From: an uncultured Bacteroidia bacterium
GTDB taxonomy: Bacteria; Bacteroidota; Bacteroidia; Bacteroidales; Prolixibacteraceae
Assembly: GCA_903904515.1 (NCBI GenBank)
Contig: CAIVCR010000076.1
Location: 1 to 64,000, forward strand
Length of the DNA stretch: 64,000 bases
Reading direction: 5' to 3'
Shown one piece after another: positions 41,637 to 49,856 of the stretch (within the stretch, counting starts at the first letter, position 1; every line of letters begins with the position of its first letter). The position numbers and the translations under genes were made by a program. The notes beneath the pieces were generated by a model that saw only the letters and a list, made by a program, of their open reading frames with translations, had not been told where the DNA came from and ran no database searches.

Positions 41637-43421
41637 TTAACTCGTCACCTTTTCGAGTCGTTTAATCATCGAGAACATAAACGTGGCGGAGATGGCGCAA
41701 CAGACGATAAAGATCGCCCAAAGCTGCCAAAGTTCGATCTTGCCCCAGAAAAAGCTACCTACAAAAAGGAGTTTATTTCCTACGGCTGCAGCTAAAAGCC
41801 ATCCACCCTGCATCAATCCCTGGAACCTTGCCGGAGCAACTTTTGAAACAAAGGATAATCCCATCGGGCTGAGGAATAACTCTGCAACTGTCAGTATTAA
41901 GTAGCTATTGATCAGCCAGTATGGAGAGACCCGTGAAGAGTTGGGAACAGGAGCGCCTGCTAACTCATGGGGAGAGATAACATTAAGTGAGGCAATGAGT
42001 ACAAGTAAAAATCCCAAAGCTGCGATAATCATTCCAAAACCAATCTTTTTTGGGGTTGAAGGCTCTTTTCCTATTTTATTCAGAAAAGCAAAGAGTCCCA
42101 TAACCAATGTTGTTAATGCGACTATAAACAGTGGATTAAATGACTGGAAAACCTCAGGAGCAATAGAATTGGTTACCCCGTTTTGGCTCATATAATAATA
42201 GGATGATCCCGCTCCAACAATAAATAACCCGGCGCCAATCAGTCGTGTCAGGATTGCTTTGTTTTTGCCAATCATCACAAAGATCCCCGCTATTGTAGCA
42301 ATTACGGCAAGCATTGATTTTAAATCAAAGAAGAGAAAAGTAAATGAGCCAACCTCTTTAGCGATATAATCCCGGGCAAAGAAAGTCAATGTTAAACCAT
42401 TCTGATGAAAGGACATCCAGAAGAATATTACCACGATAAAAACAAGGATCAGGGCAATAATGCGGGGCTTTTCCTCTTTGTTTGAAATGGTTATAATCCA
42501 GGTGATAAATGTGCCGAATAGTCCTACAGCCAGAGCGATATCCATAACACCCAGTCCAAAATTTAAGATAGAAAAAATAATGGTCCCCACTGCCAGTGCA
42601 ATAGCAAAAGCCCAGGGTTTCTTCTCAACCTGCGGTGCGCTGGCAGCCGGCACTTTTTCCTTATTTGGAAGATGCTTATTAAAAATCACATAAACCAGCA
42701 TCGAAAGTAACATGGCCCCTGCAGCAATTCCAAAGGCATAATTGTAACCTACTGAAAAAACATTTATATAACTATGCGCAAATTTTGAGAGATCAGAAAT
42801 CGGACCGGTTAGCGAAACTTTATTGGCCAGCTCCTGGAATTTAGCCGGATCTGCCATTGTTCCGTTGATGTATTGGTGACACATCGCGGGAAGACTTCCG
42901 TCGTGCAGAAACCCATTGGTTTTCAGAAACCAGTTCCTGACCCCGGTAGCAGCAAAGGGTGCAAAAAATGCGCCTACGTTAATACCCATATAAAACACCA
43001 TAAAGGCTGAATCCCGGAGCTTTTCATATTTCGGATCATCGTAAAGCTGACCCACAACTGCCTGCAGATTCCCCTTGAAAAGCCCGTTTCCAAAGGCAAT
43101 CACGAAGAGACTCACAAGAGTCAGATTCAGCGATACTCCGGGAATAGCCATCAGAACATATCCAGAGAACATAATTAGGATACCACCAAATATAACGAGC
43201 TTATATTTTTTTGTGGCATCGGCTAACAATCCGCCAATCAATGCCAGCGCATAGATTCCGAAATAGAACCAGCTGTAATATCCGCCGGCTTCCTGTTCCG
43301 TTAATCCAAATTTCACCTGTAAAAATAGTACAAGGATTGCCATCATCGTGTAAAATCCGAACCGCTCACCCATGTTTGCAAAGAAGGCTACTAAGAGCCC
43401 CCTGGGATGTCCTTTTAGCAT
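41637..43421 (-). CDS. POT-family proton-dependent oligopeptide transporter
   Basis: A 594-residue membrane transporter for di- and tripeptides. POT/PTR2 marks are visible: the ExxER-type motif in NMGERFGFYTMMAILVLFLQ, GGLLADATKKYK, and the FYxxINxG motif as VFYMGINVGAFFAPFAATG. At least twelve hydrophobic helices are present, with an extended central section. The family imports short peptides with protons. It is a single gene; its neighbour on the right is non-coding. Confidence 0.92.
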   Translation of the reverse strand: MLKGHPRGLLVAFFANMGERFGFYTMMAILVLFLQVKFGLTEQEAGGYYSWFYFGIYALALIGGLLADATKKYKLVIFGGILIMFSGYVLMAIPGVSLNLTLVSLFVIAFGNGLFKGNLQAVVGQLYDDPKYEKLRDSAFMVFYMGINVGAFFAPFAATGVRNWFLKTNGFLHDGSLPAMCHQYINGTMADPAKFQELANKVSLTGPISDLSKFAHSYINVFSVGYNYAFGIAAGAMLLSMLVYVIFNKHLPNKEKVPAASAPQVEKKPWAFAIALAVGTIIFSILNFGLGVMDIALAVGLFGTFITWIITISNKEEKPRIIALILVFIVVIFFWMSFHQNGLTLTFFARDYIAKEVGSFTFLFFDLKSMLAVIATIAGIFVMIGKNKAILTRLIGAGLFIVGAGSSYYYMSQNGVTNSIAPEVFQSFNPLFIVALTTLVMGLFAFLNKIGKEPSTPKKIGFGMIIAALGFLLVLIASLNVISPHELAGAPVPNSSRVSPYWLINSYLILTVAELFLSPMGLSFVSKVAPARFQGLMQGGWLLAAAVGNKLLFVGSFFWGKIELWQLWAIFIVCCAISATFMFSMIKRLEKVTS

Positions 43422-43867
43422 AGAATTATAGTATTAAGGGGTTAAAAATTGTCTAATTGGCGCAAATATAGCGAACTTTTCCCGTCACCTTATCATGCTA
43501 AAAGTCATGTTTGAGGCGAATGAGGAAATTTGGAGAAAACTTAAAGTCACCACTTCCGATTAACCAGGATTTAGCAGCTCGATTTTAGCCACTGGCTGCT
43601 GGCCAGAACCTCTGAGCAATTTTGTCTAATATCCATCTAAAGAATCTGTAAGGAATCCGTTTCAACCGTGCAGGTGATCTGCAAGAAGCTAGTTGCCAAT
43701 TGCCAGTAGCCAGCTGCTAGTCGCCAGTCGCATCAATATCTCAGAAATTCCTAAAACCATGGAGCCATTGTTATGCCGGTTTATTGAGAAAATTTCTCGA
43801 TTATTCTGTCCGTTGCTTGACTTAAGCTAATTTCTTTGTAGCTTTGAATGAAGAATACTTAAAAGTG
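43422..43867. other. Intergenic region with GCCAGT-type low-complexity repeat
   Basis: 446 bp without a gene. Around 43580-43610 (GGCTGCTGGCCAG) and 43690-43735 (GTTGCCAATTGCCAGTAGCC, AGCTGCTAGTCGCCAGTCG) the sequence is built from GCCAGT/GCCAAT units. No promoter was identified with confidence. Confidence 0.55.
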
Positions 43868-45418
43868 ATGAAACTATTTACTACGGCCCAGGTTGCTGAT
43901 CTGGATAAGTATACGATTGTAAACGAACCGATCGAACCGATTGATCTGATGGAACGGGCCTCAATGCAGGTGGCCGACTGGATGGCAGAGCATGTCAATT
44001 ACAATCACCGGATTGCCATTTTCGCCGGTCCCGGGAACAATGGGGGAGATGCCCTGGCTGTTGCCCGGATGCTCTCCCTGATGAATTTTCAGATTCAGGT
44101 TTTTATACCCGATAAGGAGAGGCGATTTTCCGATTGCTTTCTGATTAATCTAAAGCGGTTAAAAGAGTGCTCAAAGGTAACTGTGATTAACTGGGCCGAT
44201 GAAATGATCCTTCCGCCACTTTCCGAAATTGACCTGATTCTGGATGGACTTTTTGGTACGGGGTTAACCCGCCCACTCTCAGGATTCCCCGCCCGGCTGG
44301 TGAAACATCTGAATAATTCAGGAGTTCCAATTGTGTCGATCGATATTCCTTCCGGATTAATGGGTGAAGATAATGGGGAGAATGATCCGGATGTAATCAT
44401 CAGGGCAGCCTATACCCTAACCTTTGAATTTCCAAAACTGAGTTTCCTGTTCAGTGATAATGCCCAATATACCGGAGTGTGGGAGGTATTACCAATCGGA
44501 TTGCATCCTGAAGGAATTACCCAAACCGTATCACCCTGGCACTTCACTGACCGACAAACCATCTGCAGATTACTGAAGTCACGGGGAAAGTTTTCCCATA
44601 AAGGGACGTTTGGACACGCCCTTTTGGTGGCGGGAAGCTATGGTAAAATGGGAGCTGCAGTCCTTGCAGCCAAAGGATGCCTGAGATCGGGGGTCGGATT
44701 ATTAACGGTTCACCTTCCCCGGACAGGCAATCAAATCATCCAAACTGCACTTCCTGAGGCAATGGTTTCGTTTGATGAATCAGAAAATATCATCACTAAC
44801 ATCTTATTGTTAGCCGGATATAAAGCTGTTGGAATCGGACCCGGAATTGGGAAATCAGGTCAAACAGCAGCTGCTTTCCAATCGCTTCTGGAAAATTATC
44901 AGGGTCCTTTGGTTGTTGATGCCGATGCGCTGAATATTCTATCTGAATATCCAGATATGCTTCCACTTCTTCCGGTTGGATCAATCCTGACACCTCACCC
45001 CGTAGAGTTTGAGCGTTTGGCGGGTCCTGTAAAAACCGATTTCGAACGGTTATCACGGGCACGTGAATTTGCACAAATCCATCAAATTGTGTTGATTCTT
45101 AAAGGTGCAAATACATCCATTTCATTACCTGATGGAGGTTGCTGGTTCAATAGTACAGGAAATCCCGGCATGGCAACAGGAGGAAGCGGGGATGTTCTTA
45201 CCGGGATACTTACCGGATTACTGGCCCAAGGTTACCTGCCCCACGAAGCTGCCTTACTTGGGGTCTATCTGCACGGACTTGCGGGCGATTTAGCTCTGGA
45301 AGGTAGCTCTCAGGAGGCATTATTGGCCGGTGAGATCGCCGATCACCTGGGGATGGCATTTTCAGATGTGAAAAATGATCCGGATTTTGGGAAACCCGAA
45401 AAAAAGAGTCACTTTTGA
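43868..45418 (+). CDS. nnr: Bifunctional NAD(P)H-hydrate epimerase / dehydratase
   Basis: A 516-residue fusion repairing hydrated NAD(P)H. The start at 43868 (MKLFTTAQVADLDKYTIVNE) is preferred over the in-frame ATG 24 bp upstream. The N-terminal epimerase domain shows GPGNNGGDALAVARMLS and DGLFGTGLTRPLSG. The C-terminal ADP-dependent dehydratase shows HKGTFGHALLVAGSYGKMG, ILTPHPVEFERLAG and NPGMATGGSGDVLTGILTGL. Both catalytic parts appear intact. Confidence 0.93.
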   Translation: MKLFTTAQVADLDKYTIVNEPIEPIDLMERASMQVADWMAEHVNYNHRIAIFAGPGNNGGDALAVARMLSLMNFQIQVFIPDKERRFSDCFLINLKRLKECSKVTVINWADEMILPPLSEIDLILDGLFGTGLTRPLSGFPARLVKHLNNSGVPIVSIDIPSGLMGEDNGENDPDVIIRAAYTLTFEFPKLSFLFSDNAQYTGVWEVLPIGLHPEGITQTVSPWHFTDRQTICRLLKSRGKFSHKGTFGHALLVAGSYGKMGAAVLAAKGCLRSGVGLLTVHLPRTGNQIIQTALPEAMVSFDESENIITNILLLAGYKAVGIGPGIGKSGQTAAAFQSLLENYQGPLVVDADALNILSEYPDMLPLLPVGSILTPHPVEFERLAGPVKTDFERLSRAREFAQIHQIVLILKGANTSISLPDGGCWFNSTGNPGMATGGSGDVLTGILTGLLAQGYLPHEAALLGVYLHGLAGDLALEGSSQEALLAGEIADHLGMAFSDVKNDPDFGKPEKKSHF

Positions 45419-45459
45419 TAGTTCATAAATCACGGATACAAAAACTAAAAATTATACGA

Positions 45460-46569
45460 ATGAAACAATTATCACTACTGTTATTCATAGCGCTGCTTGT
45501 TGCCGGAACTTTTGGCGCATCAGCAAAAGACGATAAAAAGAAGGGAGCCTCTGAGATGGGTGCCTTTCAGGGAGGTTTAATCTACTCGCTGCCCCGCACG
45601 GGAGTTCGTATCCTGGCAGAGGTAACTCAGGAGAAATTCTTTCATGGACCCTACTACGAATATGCAGGGAAATATTTGGGATTAAAAAATGTCGCATCAT
45701 CAGATGGCGAGAGCTGGAAAATTACCGATCTGAAAATGGAAACCTTCGGTGCTCCTGATCCATCCGAAGTCCATAAAGCTAATGGAGCTGTTGCTTCAAT
45801 GCTGAGTTTGTCCGATGAAGGTGTATTACTGGGAATCAATTGCCCGGTAAAGGCAGATGGAACCAAAACATACACCACTGATTTTACCCAGACTGTTGAG
45901 CTTCCACATGATATTTGGTCTGAATTGTCGATGCATTCGTTTCTGGAGGGGAAAGACTCCACCAAACATTCTGGAGATAAACTGAAGACATTTGAGGAGA
46001 AGGCAGCTGAGGCGGGTCAGGATGTTATAAAATTGCGCAAACGGAAAGCGCTTATCCTGGCCTCAAAATATGATAGACTTCCACCAGACGGACAAGCTTA
46101 CCAGGTAATGGTCGATGAATTAAACAAGATCATTAGTAATTATGAAGCTCTTTTTATCGGGAAAACCTATAAAGTCACCCATAAATATGTGTTTGAGGTT
46201 GTTCCGGATGCCAAAGCAAATAAGGCGCTGGTTGCCTTCAGGTTTTCACCCTCTGCGGGGGTCTTGCCTGAAAGTAATGTTTCCGGAAAACCGATTATGC
46301 TTGAACTGGATCCGAACCTTGACCTTTCAAAAAATAGCGAACAGAGAGCCACTCCGGCTGCAGGTGAGACTTCAGGCAACGGATTGTTTTACCGTGTGCC
46401 CGGATCGGTTGTTGCGCGATTACTAAGTGGCAGCGATGTTCTTGCACAATCGCGTATGGCCATGGCTCAGTTTGGAATTGTATCCCCATTTCCCGATGGA
46501 ATGATCAATGGCGATTTTTCAATTGAAATTCATCCTGCTACAGGTGCCATAAAACGGGTTGGAAATTAA
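45460..46569 (+). CDS. DUF4831-family exported protein
   Basis: A 369-residue protein starting at 45460 with signal MKQLSLLLFIALLVAGTFGA. DUF4831 marks are YSLPRTGVRILAEVTQEKFF, GPYYEYAGKYLGLKNV and the late FRFSPSAGVLPESNVSGKPI. It has a TPR-poor, beta-rich body. The longer frame beginning at 45415 overlaps nnr by 4 bp and has no signal. The function is unknown; the family is confined mostly to Bacteroidota and located in the periplasm or outer membrane. Confidence 0.8.
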   Translation: MKQLSLLLFIALLVAGTFGASAKDDKKKGASEMGAFQGGLIYSLPRTGVRILAEVTQEKFFHGPYYEYAGKYLGLKNVASSDGESWKITDLKMETFGAPDPSEVHKANGAVASMLSLSDEGVLLGINCPVKADGTKTYTTDFTQTVELPHDIWSELSMHSFLEGKDSTKHSGDKLKTFEEKAAEAGQDVIKLRKRKALILASKYDRLPPDGQAYQVMVDELNKIISNYEALFIGKTYKVTHKYVFEVVPDAKANKALVAFRFSPSAGVLPESNVSGKPIMLELDPNLDLSKNSEQRATPAAGETSGNGLFYRVPGSVVARLLSGSDVLAQSRMAMAQFGIVSPFPDGMINGDFSIEIHPATGAIKRVGN

Positions 46570-46587
46570 CGGGATAAGGGTGGAATA

Positions 46588-46665
46588 TTACGGCAAATTG
46601 CAAAAATCAAATGCGTAACATGTTTGATTTTTGCAATTTGCATTTTAAATTTTGCATTGATTTTT
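46588..46665. repeat. Palindrome after DUF4831 gene
   Basis: CAAATTGCAAAAATCAAA and TTTGATTTTTGCAATTTG flank TGCGTAACATG, giving a long hairpin; GCATTTTAAATTTTGCATTG follows. The unit TGCAAAAATCAAA is shared with the repeat after hydF. Confidence 0.6.
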
Positions 46666-46830
46666 CCAGCATTCCTTGTTCCTGATTTGCGACCAATCTT
46701 CACTTTTTTTCCTGATCTTCCACCAATAGTAAATCTCCTCTTTTTAACTATATTGTGGCGCTAAAATCATTTCAAAAATTTACAAAAATCATAAAATAAA
46801 TCTCTTTTTAAACTTCCTTACCCAATTCAA

Positions 46831-48249
46831 ATGCAAGAACTAAAAAAATCTCTCCGCGAGTCAAAATCAGCACGTTGGTTGATGCTCGGACTGGTGTCAT
46901 TTACCATGATGTGTATGTATTACCTGACAGATGCCATGGCACCTCTGCAAGAACGGTTACAGGCAGGTTTATCCTGGTCGGCATCTGACTATGGTTTGTT
47001 TACCAGCGGTTATGGCTGGTTCAACGTGTTTTTGCTGATGCTTGTTTTCAGCGGGATGATTCTTGACCGGATGGGGGTTCGATTCACCGGGATTCTTGCA
47101 ATTGCGATTATGCTCATGGGCGGATTCATTAAATATTTGGCTATTTCAGGTCATTTTCATGGAATGTATGAATTAACAATAGGGTCGTGGCAAGTGATAG
47201 GCCCGACGACAAAATCAGCAGTGGTGGCCGGCTTCGGATTTGCTATTTTTGGTGTTGGATGCGAGATGTTTGGTATTGCGGCTAACAAGGCAGTGGTGCG
47301 CTGGTTTCGTGGCAAAGAGATGGCACTGGCAATCGGCCTGAATACCTCGACTGGTCGTATCGGAACAGCTTTGGCAATGTTCACCCCTATTCCATTGATA
47401 AAATTAACCGGCGATATAAGCATGCCTGTAATTGTTTCCCTTTTCTTATTGGGAATTGGAATGCTGGTATTTGTCCTGTTTACGTTTATGGATCGCCAAT
47501 TGGATCAGGAAGACGCGGATGCAGGTGTTGCTGCCGATGAAGAATTTAAGTTTGCGGATATTGTCGAAATTGGCAGGAACCGCGCATTTTGGTACATCAC
47601 AATCCTTTGTGTCCTGTTTTACTCAGCTGTTTTCCCCTTTATTAAGTATGCCACAAACATGATTGTTCAGAAATTTGGAATTACAGACTCTTTTGCAGGG
47701 TATATTCCCGCTTTATTACCATTCAGTGCTTTATTGCTGACGCCGGTTTTTGGAAGCATGTTCGACAAAAAAGGGAGAGGAGCCACAATCATGATTATTG
47801 GTTCTATACTGCTGGTTTGCGTCCATTTATTGTTCTCGATACCTTCTCTTAACAGCTTTCCAATTGCAATCGGATTAGTTATGGTTTTAGGAATCGCCTT
47901 TTCAATGGTCCCTTCGGCAATGTGGCCCTCAATTGCTAAAATTATTCCTGAAAGTAAATTGGGAACAGCTTACGCATTGACATTCTGGGTTCAGAACTGG
48001 GGCCTGATGGGTGTCCCCTTACTTATTGGTGTTGTTTTGGACAAATATTGCATAACAGGTACTATAAATAAATTGGTGGATGGTAAGGAACAAATTATTA
48101 CACAATATAATTATACAATTCCAATGTTGATTTTTGCCTGCTTCGGGATGGTTGCTATCGTGTTTTCATTTTTATTAAAAACAGAAGACCGTAAAAAAGG
48201 GTATGGCTTGGAATTGCCAAATATCGAACACCGAAAAACTACAGTATAA
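46831..48249 (+). CDS. MFS transporter (possible peptide/nutrient carrier)
   Basis: A 472-residue MFS carrier with twelve predicted helices. Visible signatures are FTMMCMYYLTDAMAPLQERL, a loop-2 motif MILDRMGVRFTG, GAVVAGFGFAIFGVGCEMFG-like glycine-rich helices and KLGTAYALTFWVQNWGLMGV. It resembles the MFSD1-like branch of MFS, some of which export or import dipeptides; this is inference. It precedes pepD by 20 bp, which supports a shared role in peptide use. Confidence 0.85.
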   Translation: MQELKKSLRESKSARWLMLGLVSFTMMCMYYLTDAMAPLQERLQAGLSWSASDYGLFTSGYGWFNVFLLMLVFSGMILDRMGVRFTGILAIAIMLMGGFIKYLAISGHFHGMYELTIGSWQVIGPTTKSAVVAGFGFAIFGVGCEMFGIAANKAVVRWFRGKEMALAIGLNTSTGRIGTALAMFTPIPLIKLTGDISMPVIVSLFLLGIGMLVFVLFTFMDRQLDQEDADAGVAADEEFKFADIVEIGRNRAFWYITILCVLFYSAVFPFIKYATNMIVQKFGITDSFAGYIPALLPFSALLLTPVFGSMFDKKGRGATIMIIGSILLVCVHLLFSIPSLNSFPIAIGLVMVLGIAFSMVPSAMWPSIAKIIPESKLGTAYALTFWVQNWGLMGVPLLIGVVLDKYCITGTINKLVDGKEQIITQYNYTIPMLIFACFGMVAIVFSFLLKTEDRKKGYGLELPNIEHRKTTV

Positions 48250-48269
48250 TATTTAAAAATCATTAAGTT

Positions 48270-49730
48270 ATGAGCAAAGAAATAGCGAATCTCGAACCTA
48301 AAGCGGTTTGGGAAAATTTTTATAAACTGACACAAGTGCCAAGACCCTCAAAAAAAGAGGCGAAAATTCAGGCATTTATGATGGATTTTGGTAAAAGTCT
48401 TGGACTGGTTACCGAAAAAGATAGTGTTGGAAATATTTTGATCCGAAAACCTGCCACTGCCGGGATGGAGAACCGTAAGGGGATTGTTTTTCAGGGTCAT
48501 CTGGATATGGTTCCACAAAAAAATAATGCAACGGTTCACGATTTTGAGAATGATCCTATCGATGCATGGATTGACGGAGAGTGGGTTCGCGCACGGGGAA
48601 CTACCCTTGGTGCGGATAACGGTCTTGGGGTTGCATGCGCTATGGCAGTTCTTGCCTCCAAAGATATTGCGCATGGCCCGCTCGAGGCACTTTTTACCTG
48701 CGACGAGGAAACCGGAATGACCGGGGCACTTGGATTAAAGCCCAATTGGTTGAAAGGAGATATTTTACTGAATATGGACTCCGAAGAGGAGGGGGAACTG
48801 TATGTAGGTTGTGCCGGTGGTGTCAATGCAGATATCGAATTTGAATATGACGAGGTCATTGTGCCGGAGGGGGTAACCCCTTTTAAACTCGTAATTTCGG
48901 GGTTAAAGGGGGGGCATTCAGGCCTCGACATCAATCTTGGCCGGGGGAATGCCAATAAATTGCTTGTTAGATTTTTGAAATATGTAACCCGCGAGATCGA
49001 TGTCCGATTGGCTGAAATCAATGGAGGAGGGATGCGTAACGCAATACCCCGCGAGGCTTATGCTGTTGTTCTTGTCCCCAATGAAAATATTTCCCTGTTA
49101 AAAAGTGCAGTCGCAAAATACGAAGCGATCTATAAATATGAGCTTGGATCTGTTGAGCCCACGTTAAGTTTTTCAATTAACCAAACTGAATTACCTGCAT
49201 CGTTGATTGAAGAACGGGTACAGGATGACCTCATCGATGCAGCCTATGCTTGTCCAAATGGTGTAATCCGGATGAGTGACGGAATGGCTGGAATGGTTGA
49301 GACTTCTACAAACCTGTCAACCATAAAATCGAGCAAAGGGGTAATTTTTGTGAAATGCCTGCTGCGCAGCTCTGTTGATTCGGCAAAAGACGACCTTGTT
49401 GAAATGGTCGACAGCGTTTTTGCGTTAGGAGGTGCCATGGTAGTCTTCGATGGTGATTATCCGGGATGGAAACCCAATATGGATTCTCAGATTCTGGCCA
49501 GGATGAAGGAGATTTATCAGGATAAATTCGGGAGAACCCCTGCTGTTTTGGGAATTCATGCCGGTCTTGAATGTGGAATTTTAGGGGCAGCTTACCCTAA
49601 CTGGGATATGATCTCCTTCGGTCCGACAATGCGCTCTCCCCATTCTCCGGACGAGCGGGTTAATATCCCATCGGTTCAGAAATTCTGGGATTTTCTTTTG
49701 GAAATATTGAAGAATACGCCTGAAAATTAA
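48270..49730 (+). CDS. pepD: Aminoacyl-histidine dipeptidase (PepD-like)
   Basis: A 486-residue M20-family zinc dipeptidase that splits short dipeptides. Metal-ligand motifs are IVFQGHLDMVPQKN (His, Asp), GTTLGADNGLGVACAMAVLA (Asp), LFTCDEETGMTGALG (Glu) and HAGLECGILGA. A dimerisation or lid domain lies between 180 and 400. The MFS gene directly upstream and the POT gene in the neighbourhood fit a peptide-scavenging unit. Confidence 0.92.
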   Translation: MSKEIANLEPKAVWENFYKLTQVPRPSKKEAKIQAFMMDFGKSLGLVTEKDSVGNILIRKPATAGMENRKGIVFQGHLDMVPQKNNATVHDFENDPIDAWIDGEWVRARGTTLGADNGLGVACAMAVLASKDIAHGPLEALFTCDEETGMTGALGLKPNWLKGDILLNMDSEEEGELYVGCAGGVNADIEFEYDEVIVPEGVTPFKLVISGLKGGHSGLDINLGRGNANKLLVRFLKYVTREIDVRLAEINGGGMRNAIPREAYAVVLVPNENISLLKSAVAKYEAIYKYELGSVEPTLSFSINQTELPASLIEERVQDDLIDAAYACPNGVIRMSDGMAGMVETSTNLSTIKSSKGVIFVKCLLRSSVDSAKDDLVEMVDSVFALGGAMVVFDGDYPGWKPNMDSQILARMKEIYQDKFGRTPAVLGIHAGLECGILGAAYPNWDMISFGPTMRSPHSPDERVNIPSVQKFWDFLLEILKNTPEN

Positions 49731-49747
49731 GGTGTTGTGAATTATAT

Positions 49748-49785
49748 AGACCCTGAAGGTTTCTAAAACCTTCAGGGTCTTTTTA
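49748..49785 (+). terminator. Terminator after pepD
   Basis: AGACCCTGAAGGTTT (49748-49762) and AAACCTTCAGGGTCT (49766-49780) form a 15-bp perfect stem followed by a T-run. Confidence 0.85.
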
Positions 49786-49792
49786 TTATTTA

Positions 49793-49800
49793 TATATTTG
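49793..49800 (+). promoter_or_regulatory. -7 element upstream of PUL regulator
   Basis: TATATTTG matches TAnnTTTG, 56 bp upstream of the regulator start. It directly follows the pepD terminator. Confidence 0.45.
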
Positions 49801-49856
49801 TAATATCCCGAAGCTTATCAACAATTCAACACAACACAAAAAGATTCATTTTCTTT

